Assembly: GCA_041844735.1 (NCBI GenBank)
Contig: JBGZBP010000039.1
Location: forward strand, 1-40,406
Source of the DNA: CAJPNN01 sp041844735
GTDB lineage: Bacteria; Bacillota; Clostridia; Peptostreptococcales; Anaerovoracaceae
Direction: 5' to 3'
DNA length: 40,406 nucleotides
A program made the position numbers and the translations under genes. A model generated the notes under the pieces. The model made no database searches, was not told where the DNA came from, and saw only the letters and a program-made list of their open reading frames with translations. Below, one piece after another: positions 24,835 through 33,404 of this stretch (the first letter of the stretch is position 1; every line of letters begins with the position of its first letter).

Positions 24835-25422
24835 TTACTTCGAGTAAAGCTCTACTATGCGGTGTTCTTCAACAGGAAGATCCACATCTTCCCTTGTAGG
24901 CATTGCAATTACTTTGCCTTCAAGTTTATCAATATTAATAGTTATCCACTTAGGAGTAGTTATAGCCATGTCTCTAAGCTGTGTAAACTTAGGAGATGAC
25001 TTACTCTTTTCCTTAACTGCAATAACATCGCCCACCTTAATCTCCATAGACGGAATATCCGCTTTCTTGCCGTTTAAAGTAAAGTGACCGTGGTTTACCA
25101 ACTGTCTTGCTTCTCTTCTTGTAGCAGCAAAACCCATTCTATAAACTACATTATCAAATCTCTGCTCCAACATGATCAAAAGATTTTCACCGGCACTTCC
25201 CGGTCTCTTAGCAGCTTTGTCATAAGTATTTCTGAACTGTCTTTCAAGTAATCCATATACAAACTTAACTTTCTGCTTTTCATTTAACTGAAGTGCATAG
25301 TTACTTTTTTTCTTCTGACTGCGAACAGGATTTCTCTTAGACTTCTTATATATTCCCATAAACCCTGGATCTATTCCTAAAGCTCTGGCTCTTTTTAATA
25401 CGGGTTGGGTATTCTTAGCCAT
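24835..25422 (-). CDS. rpsD: Ribosomal protein S4 (cysteine-free N-terminus)
   Basis: 195 residues. S4 nucleates 30S assembly on 16S rRNA and in some bacteria represses its own operon. The S4 RNA-binding domain is clear (RFDNVVYRMGFAATRREARQLVNHGHF). The N-terminus (MAKNTQPVLKRARALGIDPG) lacks the four cysteines of zinc-type S4, so this is the zinc-free version. ATG 25422 has AAGGAGG. It lies 31 nt after rpsK. Confidence 0.98.
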   Translation of the reverse strand: MAKNTQPVLKRARALGIDPGFMGIYKKSKRNPVRSQKKKSNYALQLNEKQKVKFVYGLLERQFRNTYDKAAKRPGSAGENLLIMLEQRFDNVVYRMGFAATRREARQLVNHGHFTLNGKKADIPSMEIKVGDVIAVKEKSKSSPKFTQLRDMAITTPKWITINIDKLEGKVIAMPTREDVDLPVEEHRIVELYSK

Positions 25423-25453
25423 ATCTAATTCCTCCTTTTCTTAATACAAATAA

Positions 25454-25852
25454 TTAGACTCTTCTTCTCTTAGGCGGTCTGCAACCGTTGTGTGGAATAG
25501 GTGTTATGTCCTTAATCAAAGTGATGTCCAAACCGGCAGTCTGAAGTGCTCTTATAGCCGCCTCACGACCTGCACCCGGTCCCTTAACATAAACCTCTAC
25601 ACTCTTTAAGCCATGCTCCATAGCACCCTTAGCTGCCTCTTCTGCAGCCATCTGAGCAGCAAACGGAGTTGACTTTCTTGATCCCTTGAATCCAAGAGAT
25701 CCCGCACTTGACCAAGATAAAGCATTACCTGCCATATCTGTAAGAGTAACTAATGTATTGTTAAAGGTGGATTGGATATGTGCCTGACCACGATCAATGT
25801 TTTTACGTTCTCTTTTCTTTTTTCTAACTGTCTTTTTCACAGCTTTAGCCAT
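25454..25852 (-). CDS. rpsK: Ribosomal protein S11
   Basis: 132 residues. S11 forms part of the 30S platform near the mRNA exit region. It has the basic N-terminal tail (KKTVRKKKRERKN), the central GFKGSRKSTPFAAQ and the C-terminal TPIPHNGCRPPKRRRV typical of S11. A GGAGG SD precedes ATG 25852, 15 nt after the rpsM stop. Confidence 0.98.
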   Translation of the reverse strand: MAKAVKKTVRKKKRERKNIDRGQAHIQSTFNNTLVTLTDMAGNALSWSSAGSLGFKGSRKSTPFAAQMAAEEAAKGAMEHGLKSVEVYVKGPGAGREAAIRALQTAGLDITLIKDITPIPHNGCRPPKRRRV

Positions 25853-25867
25853 TTTTCCACGCCTCCT

Positions 25868-26239
25868 TTACTTCTTTTTCTTTCTTCCTACCGTCTTTTT
25901 AGGACCCTTACGAGTTCTAGCGTTAGTCTTTGTTTTCTGACCTCTTACAGGAAGTCCTCTTCTATGACGGATACCTCTGTAGCATCCGATTTCCATTAAT
26001 CTCTTGATGTTAAGTGAAACTTCACGTCTAAGATCACCTTCTACCTGGTATTCGCTATCAATTATTTTTCTTATAGCACCAACTTCATCTTCAGTAAGAT
26101 CCTTGACTCTTGTATCAGGATTGATTCCTGCTTGTGCCAAGATTTTTAATGAAGACTGTCTGCCTATACCATAAATGTATGTTAGACCGATTTCTACTCT
26201 TTTCTCTCTCGGTAAATCGACACCGGCTATACGAGCCAT
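25868..26239 (-). CDS. rpsM: Ribosomal protein S13
   Basis: 123 residues. S13 sits in the 30S head and forms bridges to the 50S. It starts MARIAGVDLPREKRVEIGLT and ends in the basic tail RTRKGPKKTVGRKKKK, with GCYRGIRHRRGLPVRGQ near 90. ATG 26239 has AAGGAGG. A 105-nt gap with a bulged hairpin separates it from rpmJ, at the place where E. coli starts its alpha operon. Confidence 0.98.
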   Translation of the reverse strand: MARIAGVDLPREKRVEIGLTYIYGIGRQSSLKILAQAGINPDTRVKDLTEDEVGAIRKIIDSEYQVEGDLRREVSLNIKRLMEIGCYRGIRHRRGLPVRGQKTKTNARTRKGPKKTVGRKKKK

Positions 26240-26276
26240 ACTGTATACCTCCTTATTTCCTTAGTTATATCAGAAC

Positions 26277-26333
26277 ACTTCTTAGGTAGTCTCTTTATCG
26301 TTCGACAATAAGACACAGCCGCTCCCTAAAAGT
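26277..26333 (-). promoter_or_regulatory. Structured leader between rpmJ and rpsM
   Basis: On the minus strand ACTTTTAGG pairs with CCTAAGAAGT (9 bp, one bulged G). Inside it TCTTATTG pairs with CGATAAAGA (one bulged A) closing a TCGAA loop. No T-run follows, so it is not a terminator. The position recalls the E. coli alpha-operon leader bound by S4, but the sequence match was not tested. Confidence 0.5.
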
Positions 26334-26344
26334 AAATTCTTGCA

Positions 26345-26458
26345 TTAGCCCTGCTTTTGTTTATGCTTTGGATTTTCACAAATTACCATTACTTTCCCAT
26401 TTCTCTTGATGATTTTACATTTTTCACAAATGGGTTTTACTGAGGCTCTTACTTTCAT
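26345..26458 (-). CDS. rpmJ: Ribosomal protein L36
   Basis: 37 residues, MKVRASVKPICEKCKIIKRN through to a C-terminal QKQG. The zinc ribbon ligands C11, C14, C27 and H32 are all present, so this is the zinc-binding form. ATG 26458 has a GGAGG SD, and it lies 13 nt after infA in the standard infA-rpmJ-rpsM order. Confidence 0.97.
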   Translation of the reverse strand: MKVRASVKPICEKCKIIKRNGKVMVICENPKHKQKQG

Positions 26459-26471
26459 CTTCGTTCCTCCT

Positions 26472-26690
26472 CTACTTGTCTCTCCAAGTAATTCTTCCAC
26501 GAGTTAAGTCATATGGAGAAAGCTCCACCTTTACTCTATCACCTGGCAATATTCTAATAAAGTTCATTCTAATTTTTCCCGATATGTGTGCCTGCACTTC
26601 ATAGCCATTTTCCAGCTCTACCTTAAATATGGCATTAGGCTGGGCTTCAAGCACCTTTCCGAAAACCTCTATGACATCCTTTTTAGCCAT
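26472..26690 (-). CDS. infA: Translation initiation factor IF-1
   Basis: 72 residues, a single OB-fold domain. IF-1 blocks the A site during initiation and assists IF-2 and IF-3. HISGKIRMNFIRILPGD and LSPYDLTRGRITWR are diagnostic. ATG 26690 has AAAGGAG, 15 nt after map; the KOW-domain gene sometimes found between them in Bacilli is absent. Confidence 0.98.
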   Translation of the reverse strand: MAKKDVIEVFGKVLEAQPNAIFKVELENGYEVQAHISGKIRMNFIRILPGDRVKVELSPYDLTRGRITWRDK

Positions 26691-26705
26691 AATATCTTCT
26701 CCTTT

Positions 26706-27458
26706 TTACCTGATTAAGGTAAGCAATTCCGGCTCACCATCTGTAATAACCACTGTGTTCTCATAATGAGCTGACAGCTTCCTGTCTCGAGTCACAACAG
26801 TCCAATTGTCCATTAATGTTTCCACTTCGTAGTGTCCCTCGGCTACCATCGGTTCAATGGCAAGAACCATACCCTCTGCCAACCTCGGACCTCTTCCCGG
26901 TTTTCCGTAATTCGGAATCTGTGGATCTTCATGCATATCTTTTCCTATGCCATGCCCCACATAATCCCTAATCACTGAAAATCCGTTTTCTTCAACATGT
27001 TTCTGTATCGCACTTGATATATCGAAAAGTCTGTATCCTACTTTACAATATTCCAATCCTTTAAAAAAACTTTCCTTTGTGGCTTCTATTAATCGACGTG
27101 CTGATTCACTGATTTCTCCGACCCCGTAAGTCCTTGCGGCATCACTGTTATATCCACGATGAACAGTACCCGTATCTACACTTACTATGTCGCCCTCTTT
27201 TAAGATTACATCTTTTGAGGGTATCCCGTGAACCAGTTGTTCATTAACAGATATACAAGCACTTGCAGGAAAATCATAAAGTCCTTTAAACGCCGGCAAC
27301 ATATTTGCCTTAAGTATTTTGTTTTCAATATACTTGTCAACATCAAGTGTCGACATACCGGGCTTTATATAATCTTCAAGCTCTGCTAATATTTCTGCTG
27401 TCACTTTTGCTGCTTCACGCATGATGTCAATCTCCTGCTTTGATTTGACAATTATCAT
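26706..27458 (-). CDS. map: Methionine aminopeptidase, type I
   Basis: 250 residues. It removes the initiator Met from new proteins. The pita-bread fold metal ligands are visible in order: SVDTGTVHRGYNSDAART (two Asp), GHGIGKDMHEDP (His), IEPMV (Glu), and a Glu in the C-terminal SAHYENTVVI. There is no N-terminal zinc-finger extension. ATG 27458 overlaps the adk stop by 4 nt (ATGA), so the two are translationally coupled. Confidence 0.98.
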   Translation of the reverse strand: MIIVKSKQEIDIMREAAKVTAEILAELEDYIKPGMSTLDVDKYIENKILKANMLPAFKGLYDFPASACISVNEQLVHGIPSKDVILKEGDIVSVDTGTVHRGYNSDAARTYGVGEISESARRLIEATKESFFKGLEYCKVGYRLFDISSAIQKHVEENGFSVIRDYVGHGIGKDMHEDPQIPNYGKPGRGPRLAEGMVLAIEPMVAEGHYEVETLMDNWTVVTRDRKLSAHYENTVVITDGEPELLTLIR

Positions 27459-28108
27459 AGCGCCTCTCCCACAGCTTTTATAATACTGTTAAAAACATTC
27501 TCCAAACCGGCAGCACCATCAAGGGTAACCAGCGTCCCCGTCTTATCATAATAATCTATCAAAGGTCTTGTGCTGTCATTATAAACATTTATTCTATTCA
27601 AAACAGTCTCTTTAGTATCATCAGCTCTCTGAATCACGTTGCCTCCGCAAGTATCGCAAACTCCCTCCTTTTTAGGTGGAATATTCTTTACGTGATAGCT
27701 TGCTCCGCAAGATTCGCAAACTCTTCTTCCGCTAAGTCTGTTAACAAGTTCATCCGCTTCAACATCCAGGTTTATCACCTTTGTAATGTTCATGCCGTTT
27801 TCATTCAAAAACTTGTCAAACTCCTCAGCCTGAAAAACGGTTCTCGGGAATCCGTCAAGAAGAAATCCGTTCTTGCAGTCGGGCTCTGTCAGTCTGTCCT
27901 CTACAAGTTCGATGACCAGTTCATCGGGAACCAGCTCTCCCCTGTCCATATAAGACTTCGCTCTCTCTCCTAAAGGTGTTTTTTCTTTAATGTTTTTTCT
28001 AAATATATCTCCGGTCGAAATATGCGGTATATCATACTTTTTTGCAATTCCTGCTGCCTGAGTACCTTTACCGGCTCCCGGAGGTCCTAATAATACTAAG
28101 TTTACCAT
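27455..28108 (-). CDS. adk: Adenylate kinase (zinc-LID form)
   Basis: 217 residues. It interconverts ATP + AMP and 2 ADP. The P-loop GPPGAGKGTQ (8-17), LLDGFPRT (84-90) and a long LID domain carrying C131, C134, C151 and C154 mark the zinc-binding type common in Gram-positives. ATG 28108 follows secY by 28 nt with an AGGAGG SD. It overlaps map by 4 nt. Confidence 0.98.
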   Translation of the reverse strand: MVNLVLLGPPGAGKGTQAAGIAKKYDIPHISTGDIFRKNIKEKTPLGERAKSYMDRGELVPDELVIELVEDRLTEPDCKNGFLLDGFPRTVFQAEEFDKFLNENGMNITKVINLDVEADELVNRLSGRRVCESCGASYHVKNIPPKKEGVCDTCGGNVIQRADDTKETVLNRINVYNDSTRPLIDYYDKTGTLVTLDGAAGLENVFNSIIKAVGEAL

Positions 28109-28136
28109 ATCTTTTCGCCTCCTTTACAAGCCTTAT

Positions 28137-29417
28137 CTATTTTAAAAATCCCTGATAATTTCTCATAACCATCTGATTTTCAAGCTGCTTCATAGTGTCA
28201 ATTGCTACACCGACAACGATTAGAATCGAAGTTCCTCCAAATCTTATATCAAGAGGTGTGAACTGTGCCACCAATGTAGGCAATGTCGCAACCACAGCAA
28301 GGAATAATGCACCTACAAACGTGATTCTTGTCATAACTTTATTCAAGTATTCAACAGTAGGTCTTCCCGGTCTGATTCCCGGAATAAATCCTCCGTTCGC
28401 TTTCATATTATCTGCAACTTCCAAAGGATTGAAAGTTATCGCAGTATAGAAGAAAGTAAAGAACAAAATCAATAAAATGTTAAGTGCTGCATATAGCCAT
28501 ACTCCCGGATTGCCCATAGGAGAAAGCCATTTTGTAATCCATTCCGTAAATCCTGTATTAGGGAAGAAATATGTAACTGTTAACGGGAACTGAAGTAGCG
28601 AAATAGCGAAGATAATAGGAATTACTCCCGCCTGATTCACTTTCATAGGTATGTGTGTACTCTGTCCGCCGTACATTTTTCTTCCGACCATTCTCTTTGC
28701 ATACTGTACCGGAATTTTTCTCTGACCTTGTGTTATCTCAATGATACCTACAACAACTATTAATGCAAATACTGCAAATAGTATTATTGTAACAAACCCT
28801 ATTTCACCTGCCTTGAATTTTACCAAAGTCTGGTTAATGGTTGCAGGAGCTCTCGCTATGATACCTCCGAAGATTATCAGTGAGATACCGTTTCCGATAC
28901 CGTGTTCATTAATCTGCTCTCCCAACCACATCAAGAAGGCAGTACCGGCAGTAAGCGTAATTACTACGATAGCGATAGAGAAGAAATCGTGCTTGATAAG
29001 CGAATTCTTAAATAATCCCACTGACAAGGCAACTGCCTGTAACACAGCAAGAATTACTGTCAAATATCTTGTATACTGTGCGATTTTCTTTCTACCCTCC
29101 ATACCCTCTTTTGCAAGAGCTTCAATGCTTGGAATAGCAATTGTAAGTAGTTGGAATATAATAGACGCCGTGATATAAGGCGTTATGCTGAGTGCAAATA
29201 TTGTCATCTGCCCGAAAGCCCCGCCTGAGAACAAATCAAACAACGCAAACAAACCTGTACCATCTCCGAAAATTTCCGCTAAAACACTTCTGTTAATATT
29301 CGGAACCGGAATATTAGCTCCGATTCTGAAAACGACGAACATCAGGATAGTAAATATCATTCTTTTCCTTATATCCGGAACTTTCCACGCCTGAGCGATT
29401 GTTTTAAAAATGTTCAT
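28137..29417 (-). CDS. secY: Preprotein translocase channel subunit SecY
   Basis: 426 residues, ten membrane helices, the normal length. SecY forms the protein-conducting channel with SecE and SecG. It shows the plug region GALFALFDLFSGGAF-like (around 60-75), GNGISLIIFGGI and the loop GGFIPGIRPGRPT used by SecA. ATG 29417 directly abuts the rplO stop codon and uses a GAGGTG SD inside the end of rplO, so translation is coupled. Confidence 0.98.
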   Translation of the reverse strand: MNIFKTIAQAWKVPDIRKRMIFTILMFVVFRIGANIPVPNINRSVLAEIFGDGTGLFALFDLFSGGAFGQMTIFALSITPYITASIIFQLLTIAIPSIEALAKEGMEGRKKIAQYTRYLTVILAVLQAVALSVGLFKNSLIKHDFFSIAIVVITLTAGTAFLMWLGEQINEHGIGNGISLIIFGGIIARAPATINQTLVKFKAGEIGFVTIILFAVFALIVVVGIIEITQGQRKIPVQYAKRMVGRKMYGGQSTHIPMKVNQAGVIPIIFAISLLQFPLTVTYFFPNTGFTEWITKWLSPMGNPGVWLYAALNILLILFFTFFYTAITFNPLEVADNMKANGGFIPGIRPGRPTVEYLNKVMTRITFVGALFLAVVATLPTLVAQFTPLDIRFGGTSILIVVGVAIDTMKQLENQMVMRNYQGFLK

Positions 29418-29858
29418 TTATATCACCTCAACCTTTCCGCCGGCAGCTTCAATTTTTTCCTGTGCGGATTTGGTGAATTTATTAGCCTTTACAGTAAGGT
29501 TTTTTTCGATTTCTCCATCTCCAAGAATCTTAACGCCATCCAGCATCTGCTTTAAAAGGCCTACTTCTTTCAGAAGTTCCGGTGTAACTTCTGTTCCATC
29601 TTCAAAACGGTTTAAGTCTTTCACATTTATAGTAGCATACTCTGTTCCCCAAATGTTAGTGAAACCTCTCTTTGGAATTCTTCTGTAAAGAGGCATCTGA
29701 CCACCCTCGAATCCAAGTCTTACTCCACCACCACTTCTTGAGTTTTGTCCGTTCATACCTCTACCGGCAGTCTTACCCTGTCCTGTAGCTGTACCACGAC
29801 CTTTTCTTTTTGGTGCCCTGCTGGAACCGGCAGGAGCTTTAATCTCGTGTAGCTTCAT
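29418..29858 (-). CDS. rplO: Ribosomal protein L15
   Basis: 146 residues. L15 is a late 50S assembly protein. MKLHEIKAPAGSSRAPKRKG, the glycine-rich GRGTATGQGKTAGRGMNGQN and the C-terminal AAGGKVEVI are typical. A GGAGG SD precedes ATG 29858, 13 nt after rpmD; its last codons hold the secY SD. Confidence 0.98.
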   Translation of the reverse strand: MKLHEIKAPAGSSRAPKRKGRGTATGQGKTAGRGMNGQNSRSGGGVRLGFEGGQMPLYRRIPKRGFTNIWGTEYATINVKDLNRFEDGTEVTPELLKEVGLLKQMLDGVKILGDGEIEKNLTVKANKFTKSAQEKIEAAGGKVEVI

Positions 29859-29871
29859 TTCAGCACCTCCT

Positions 29872-30051
29872 TTACAGTTCTTCTACTTTAACAAGATGCT
29901 TTACCTTTTCAATAGCTCCCCTTGTCTGCGGAGTGTCAGCCATCTCTACAGAATGCTGCATCTTTCTAAGTCCCAACGCTTCAACAACTTTTCTCTGTTT
30001 AGGGGAAGCACCGATGACACTCTTTACTAAAGTAATTTTTACATTTGCCAT
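29872..30051 (-). CDS. rpmD: Ribosomal protein L30
   Basis: 59 residues, translated as MANVKITLVKSVIGASPKQR and ending KVKHLVKVEEL. The pattern of basic start, KVVEALGLRKM and the short length match bacterial L30. It lies 13 nt after rpsE and 13 nt before rplO, with an AGGAGG SD. Confidence 0.96.
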   Translation of the reverse strand: MANVKITLVKSVIGASPKQRKVVEALGLRKMQHSVEMADTPQTRGAIEKVKHLVKVEEL

Positions 30052-30064
30052 AATAGCTTACCTC

Positions 30065-30571
30065 CTATCCTAAAATTTCTTCTTTGGTCTTTCCTCTAAG
30101 TTTCGCAACGTCCTCAACTCTCTTAAGACCCTTCAAACCCTCTATTGTAGCATAAGCCATATTCACAGTGTTACTTGATCCTATAGACTTTGCTCTGACA
30201 TCCTTGATTCCGGCAAGCTCAAGCACTGTACGTACCGAACTCCCCGCTATTACTCCTGTACCCTGCTTAGCAGGCATCAACAATACCTGTCCTGCACCGA
30301 ATATACCAAGATTTCTATGAGTAATAGTAGTTCCAAGCATTGGAACTTTTATTAAATTCTTTTTTGCATCTTCAATTGCTTTTCTTACAGCTTCAGGAAT
30401 TTCCTGCGCTTTTCCAAGGCCGACACCAACGATTCCTTCACCGTCACCTACAACAACAGTAACACTGAATCTCATGTTTCTACCACCTTTTACAGTTTTC
30501 GCAACACGTCTGATGTTAACAATGGATTCCTGCAATTCCATTTTTGATGCATCAATCATATTCTGTCTCAT
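30065..30571 (-). CDS. rpsE: Ribosomal protein S5
   Basis: 168 residues. S5 helps keep decoding accurate with S4 and S12. It shows the double-stranded RNA-binding-like N-terminal domain (ESIVNIRRVAKTVKGGRNMR) and the C-terminal GSSNTVNMAYATIEGL. The frame is open to 30622, but the GGGAGG SD lies at about 30577-30582 and fits ATG 30571 with a 6-nt spacing. The upstream portion would overlap rplR. Confidence 0.97.
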   Translation of the reverse strand: MRQNMIDASKMELQESIVNIRRVAKTVKGGRNMRFSVTVVVGDGEGIVGVGLGKAQEIPEAVRKAIEDAKKNLIKVPMLGTTITHRNLGIFGAGQVLLMPAKQGTGVIAGSSVRTVLELAGIKDVRAKSIGSSNTVNMAYATIEGLKGLKRVEDVAKLRGKTKEEILG

Positions 30572-30584
30572 TGTCATCCTCCCG

Positions 30585-30950
30585 TTAGAATTTAAGTCCG
30601 GCTTCACGAGCAGCTTCAGCAAGCTCTTTCACTCTTCCGTGATATAAAAAGCCTCCTCTATCAAAAGAAACACAATCGATTCCCTTTGCTAATGCTCTCT
30701 TTGCCACTTCTTGACCTACAACTTTTGCTGCGTCCTTGTTTGATCCTGATGCGCAATTTCCCTTGATTTCCTTGTCAAGAGTAGATGCTGAAACTAAAGT
30801 TACACCTTTAACATCATCAATGATCTGGCATGAAATGTTTTTATTACTTCTGAATACGCACAATCTAGGTCTTTCAGGAGTTCCATAGACAGTTTTTCTA
30901 ACTCTAGCGTGTCTTTTTAAACGCTTTGCGTTTTTAGTTTCTCTTGCCAT
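30585..30950 (-). CDS. rplR: Ribosomal protein L18
   Basis: 121 residues. L18 binds 5S rRNA. RPRLCVFRSNKNISCQIIDD and the C-terminal FDRGGFLYHGRVKELAEAAR are diagnostic. The basic N-terminus is normal. It lies 16 nt after rplF and 13 nt before rpsE. Confidence 0.98.
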   Translation of the reverse strand: MARETKNAKRLKRHARVRKTVYGTPERPRLCVFRSNKNISCQIIDDVKGVTLVSASTLDKEIKGNCASGSNKDAAKVVGQEVAKRALAKGIDCVSFDRGGFLYHGRVKELAEAAREAGLKF

Positions 30951-30966
30951 TTATCTCACTCCTCCC

Positions 30967-31515
30967 TTATTTTTTCTTAGCACCGGTCTTGCCTTCTTTT
31001 CTACGAACATATTCGCCCTCATAACGAATACCCTTACCCTTGTAAGGTTCAGGCTGACGCCATTTTCTAATGTTTGCAGCATGATTTCCGACAAGTGCCT
31101 TATCATAACCCTTAACAACAACTTCCGTAGCACTAGGCACCTCAGTAGTTATACCTTCAGGGTCTTCCATTTCAATTGGGTGAGAATAGCCAAGATTAAG
31201 AACTAGAGTCTTACCTTTCTTTTCAGCTTTATATCCAACACCGATCAACTGCATTTTTTTCTCAAAGCCTTCGCTTACACCTGTTACCATGTTGCTGATT
31301 AACGCTCTTGACAGACCGTGAGCAGCTCTTACAGGCTTGTCGTCATTAGCTCTGACTACAGTCAATACTCCATCATTTACTTCCACTTTAATAAGTTCAT
31401 GAATGCTTTGTGATAACTCACCTTTAGGACCTTTAACGGTTACCACGTTATCCGCACTCACCTTCACTTCTACGCCAGCAGGAAGATTAACTGGCTTTTT
31501 ACCAATTCTAGACAT
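30967..31515 (-). CDS. rplF: Ribosomal protein L6
   Basis: 182 residues, two repeated alpha/beta domains. MSRIGKKPVNLPAGVEV opens it and the C-terminal motif EPYKGKGIRYEGEYVRRKEG is the L6 signature that contacts the sarcin-ricin loop region. AGGAGG precedes ATG 31515, 11 nt after rpsH. Confidence 0.98.
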   Translation of the reverse strand: MSRIGKKPVNLPAGVEVKVSADNVVTVKGPKGELSQSIHELIKVEVNDGVLTVVRANDDKPVRAAHGLSRALISNMVTGVSEGFEKKMQLIGVGYKAEKKGKTLVLNLGYSHPIEMEDPEGITTEVPSATEVVVKGYDKALVGNHAANIRKWRQPEPYKGKGIRYEGEYVRRKEGKTGAKKK

Positions 31516-31526
31516 TTAGTTTCCTC

Positions 31527-31925
31527 CTACCAAACATAACAAATTACTTCGCCGCCTACTCCGTGCTTTCTAGCTTCCTTGTCTGTTATAAGACCTTTTG
31601 AAGTAGAAATAATAGCAGTACCAAGTCCCCCCAAAACTCTCGGAACCTGATCGGCCTTAGCATAAACCTTAAGGCCCGGCTTTGAAATTCTTTTAATTCC
31701 GCTTATAACTCTTTCTTTACCGGCAGCATATTTCATCTGAATTCTTATGATGCCCTGGTTTTCATTTTCTATTACATCAAAAGCCTTGATATAACCTTCT
31801 TCAAGAAGGATATTGGCAATCGCTTTTTTCATCTTTGACGCCGGTACATCTACTGTTGAATGCCCTGCAATATTTGCATTTCTGATTCTTGTCAGCATAT
31901 CTGCAATAGGATCTGTCATTGTCAT
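31527..31925 (-). CDS. rpsH: Ribosomal protein S8
   Basis: 132 residues. S8 is a primary 16S rRNA binder and in E. coli represses the spc operon. MTMTDPIADMLTRIRNA and the C-terminal TSKGLITDKEARKHGVGGEV with a final CYVW are typical. ATG 31925 has a GGAGG SD 8 nt upstream. Confidence 0.98.
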   Translation of the reverse strand: MTMTDPIADMLTRIRNANIAGHSTVDVPASKMKKAIANILLEEGYIKAFDVIENENQGIIRIQMKYAAGKERVISGIKRISKPGLKVYAKADQVPRVLGGLGTAIISTSKGLITDKEARKHGVGGEVICYVW

Positions 31926-31948
31926 AATATATTCCTCCTTCCTGAATA

Positions 31949-32134
31949 TTACCAGCTTGCTTTCTTAACACCCGGGATTTCACCCTTGTATGCAAGCTCT
32001 CTGAAGCAAATACGGCAAATTCCGTATTTTCTTAAATATGCATGAGGTCTTCCACAAATTTTACATCTTGAATACTCTCTTGTAGCATATTTAGGCTTTC
32101 TTTGTTGTTTCACCTTGAGAGATGTTTTTGCCAT
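31949..32134 (-). CDS. rpsZ: Ribosomal protein S14, zinc-binding type (S14Z)
   Basis: 61 residues, the short form. Four cysteines in the CKICGRPH and CRICFREL segments form a zinc site. The longer zinc-free S14 that Firmicutes use under zinc limitation is not in this window. It lies between rplE and rpsH, as usual. Confidence 0.98.
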   Translation of the reverse strand: MAKTSLKVKQQRKPKYATREYSRCKICGRPHAYLRKYGICRICFRELAYKGEIPGVKKASW

Positions 32135-32143
32135 GTCGCCCTC

Positions 32144-32686
32144 CTATTTCTCAAATGGCAGCCCAAGAAGCTCCAAAAGAGCACATGCTTCTTCATCTGT
32201 CTTGGCTGTCGTAGTAAACACGATATTCATTCCTTTAATCATATCAACTTCATCGTAGTTGATTTCAGGGAATATAAGCTGTTCCTTGATACCCATAGAG
32301 TAGTTACCTCTTCCGTCAAATGAGTTTTTGCTCACTCCCTTAAAGTCACGTACTCTCGGTAATGAAATGTTAAACAACTTATCTGCAAACTCATACATGT
32401 TGGCACCTCTTAGAGTTACCTTGGCGCCGACAGGCATTCCCTGTCTTACCTTAAAGTTTGCTATAGACTTTCTGGCTCTTGTAATTATAGGCTTCTGACC
32501 TGCAATCGCAGCAATTTCACGAACTGCAGTATCCATGACTTTTGAATTGTCTTTTGCCTCTCCAAGACCCATGTTTATTGTAATTTTTTCCAACTTAGGA
32601 ACTTCCATTACATTTTTATAATTAAATTTTTCCATAAGTGCAGGAAAAACGTCTTTCTTATATGTTTCCTTTAGTCTTGCTGTCAA
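32144..32686 (-). CDS. rplE: Ribosomal protein L5
   Basis: 180 residues. L5 binds 5S rRNA and contacts P-site tRNA. ITINMGLGEAKDNSKVMD, ITRARKSIANFKVRQGMPVG and GMNIVFTTTAKTDEEA are diagnostic. It lies 9 nt before rpsZ and 19 nt after rplX, with an AGGAGGG-type SD. Confidence 0.98.
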   Translation of the reverse strand: MTARLKETYKKDVFPALMEKFNYKNVMEVPKLEKITINMGLGEAKDNSKVMDTAVREIAAIAGQKPIITRARKSIANFKVRQGMPVGAKVTLRGANMYEFADKLFNISLPRVRDFKGVSKNSFDGRGNYSMGIKEQLIFPEINYDEVDMIKGMNIVFTTTAKTDEEACALLELLGLPFEK

Positions 32687-32705
32687 GATAATTCCCTCCT
32701 TTCAA

Positions 32706-33011
32706 TTAGTCAATGACCTTACCGGTCTTTTTGGATACTCTCTTCTTCTTACCGTTCTCAAAAGTGTATCCGATTCTTGTAGGAGCCTTTTCCTTACTGT
32801 CCCAAAACATTACGTTTGAAACGTTGATAGGGCCTTCCTGGTGCTTGATTTCAGCCGCAGCGGTTCTTGTCTGTTTCTGGTGCTTTGTCTGAATGTTAAC
32901 ACCTTCAACAATAATCCTGTTTTCCTTAGGCATCGCTTTAAGAACCTTGCCCTTCTTACCTTTATCTTTACCAGCTATTACTAATACTGTATCATCTTTT
33001 TTAATACGCAT
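32706..33011 (-). CDS. rplX: Ribosomal protein L24
   Basis: 101 residues. L24 starts 50S assembly. It has the KOW motif (DDTVLVIAGKDKGKKGKVLK) near the start and a basic C-terminal extension. The frame continues to 33050, inside rplN, but the AGGAGG SD lies 6 nt before ATG 33011 and the homologous start is MRIKKDD. Confidence 0.97.
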   Translation of the reverse strand: MRIKKDDTVLVIAGKDKGKKGKVLKAMPKENRIIVEGVNIQTKHQKQTRTAAAEIKHQEGPINVSNVMFWDSKEKAPTRIGYTFENGKKKRVSKKTGKVID

Positions 33012-33021
33012 CCGTAACCTC

Positions 33022-33390
33022 CTATAACACTTCCGGTGCCAAAGACACAATTTTCATAAAGCCTTTTTCTCTTAGTTCTCTAGCTACCGGTCCGAAAATA
33101 CGAGTTCCGGTAGGAGTTTTATCTTCCTTAATAACTACAGCTGCATTCTGGTCGAATTTAACGTAGCTACCGTCGGCTCTCCTTGCTCCATGCTTTGTTC
33201 TAACAACAACTGCCTTAACAACGTCACCCTTTTTAACAACTCCGCCTGGAGTCGCTTCTTTAACAGCACAAACGATTACGTCTCCTATGTAAGCATACTG
33301 ACGGTTTGTACCTCCAAGTATACGAATACAAAGAAGTTCCTTTGCTCCGGAATTGTCGGCAACTCTTAGTCTTGTTTCTGTCTGAATCAT
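33022..33390 (-). CDS. rplN: Ribosomal protein L14
   Basis: 122 residues. L14 sits at the subunit interface. MIQTETRLRVADNSGAKELL, GGVVKKGDVVKAVVVRTK and the C-terminal MKIVSLAPEVL match the family throughout. GGAGG precedes ATG 33390, 14 nt after rpsQ. Confidence 0.98.
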   Translation of the reverse strand: MIQTETRLRVADNSGAKELLCIRILGGTNRQYAYIGDVIVCAVKEATPGGVVKKGDVVKAVVVRTKHGARRADGSYVKFDQNAAVVIKEDKTPTGTRIFGPVARELREKGFMKIVSLAPEVL

Positions 33391-33404
33391 TTATCGTCGC
33401 CTCC

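Noticed and set aside
30572..30622. Longer N-terminus for S5
   Set aside because: It overlaps the end of rplR and lies upstream of the SD; no S5 homology.
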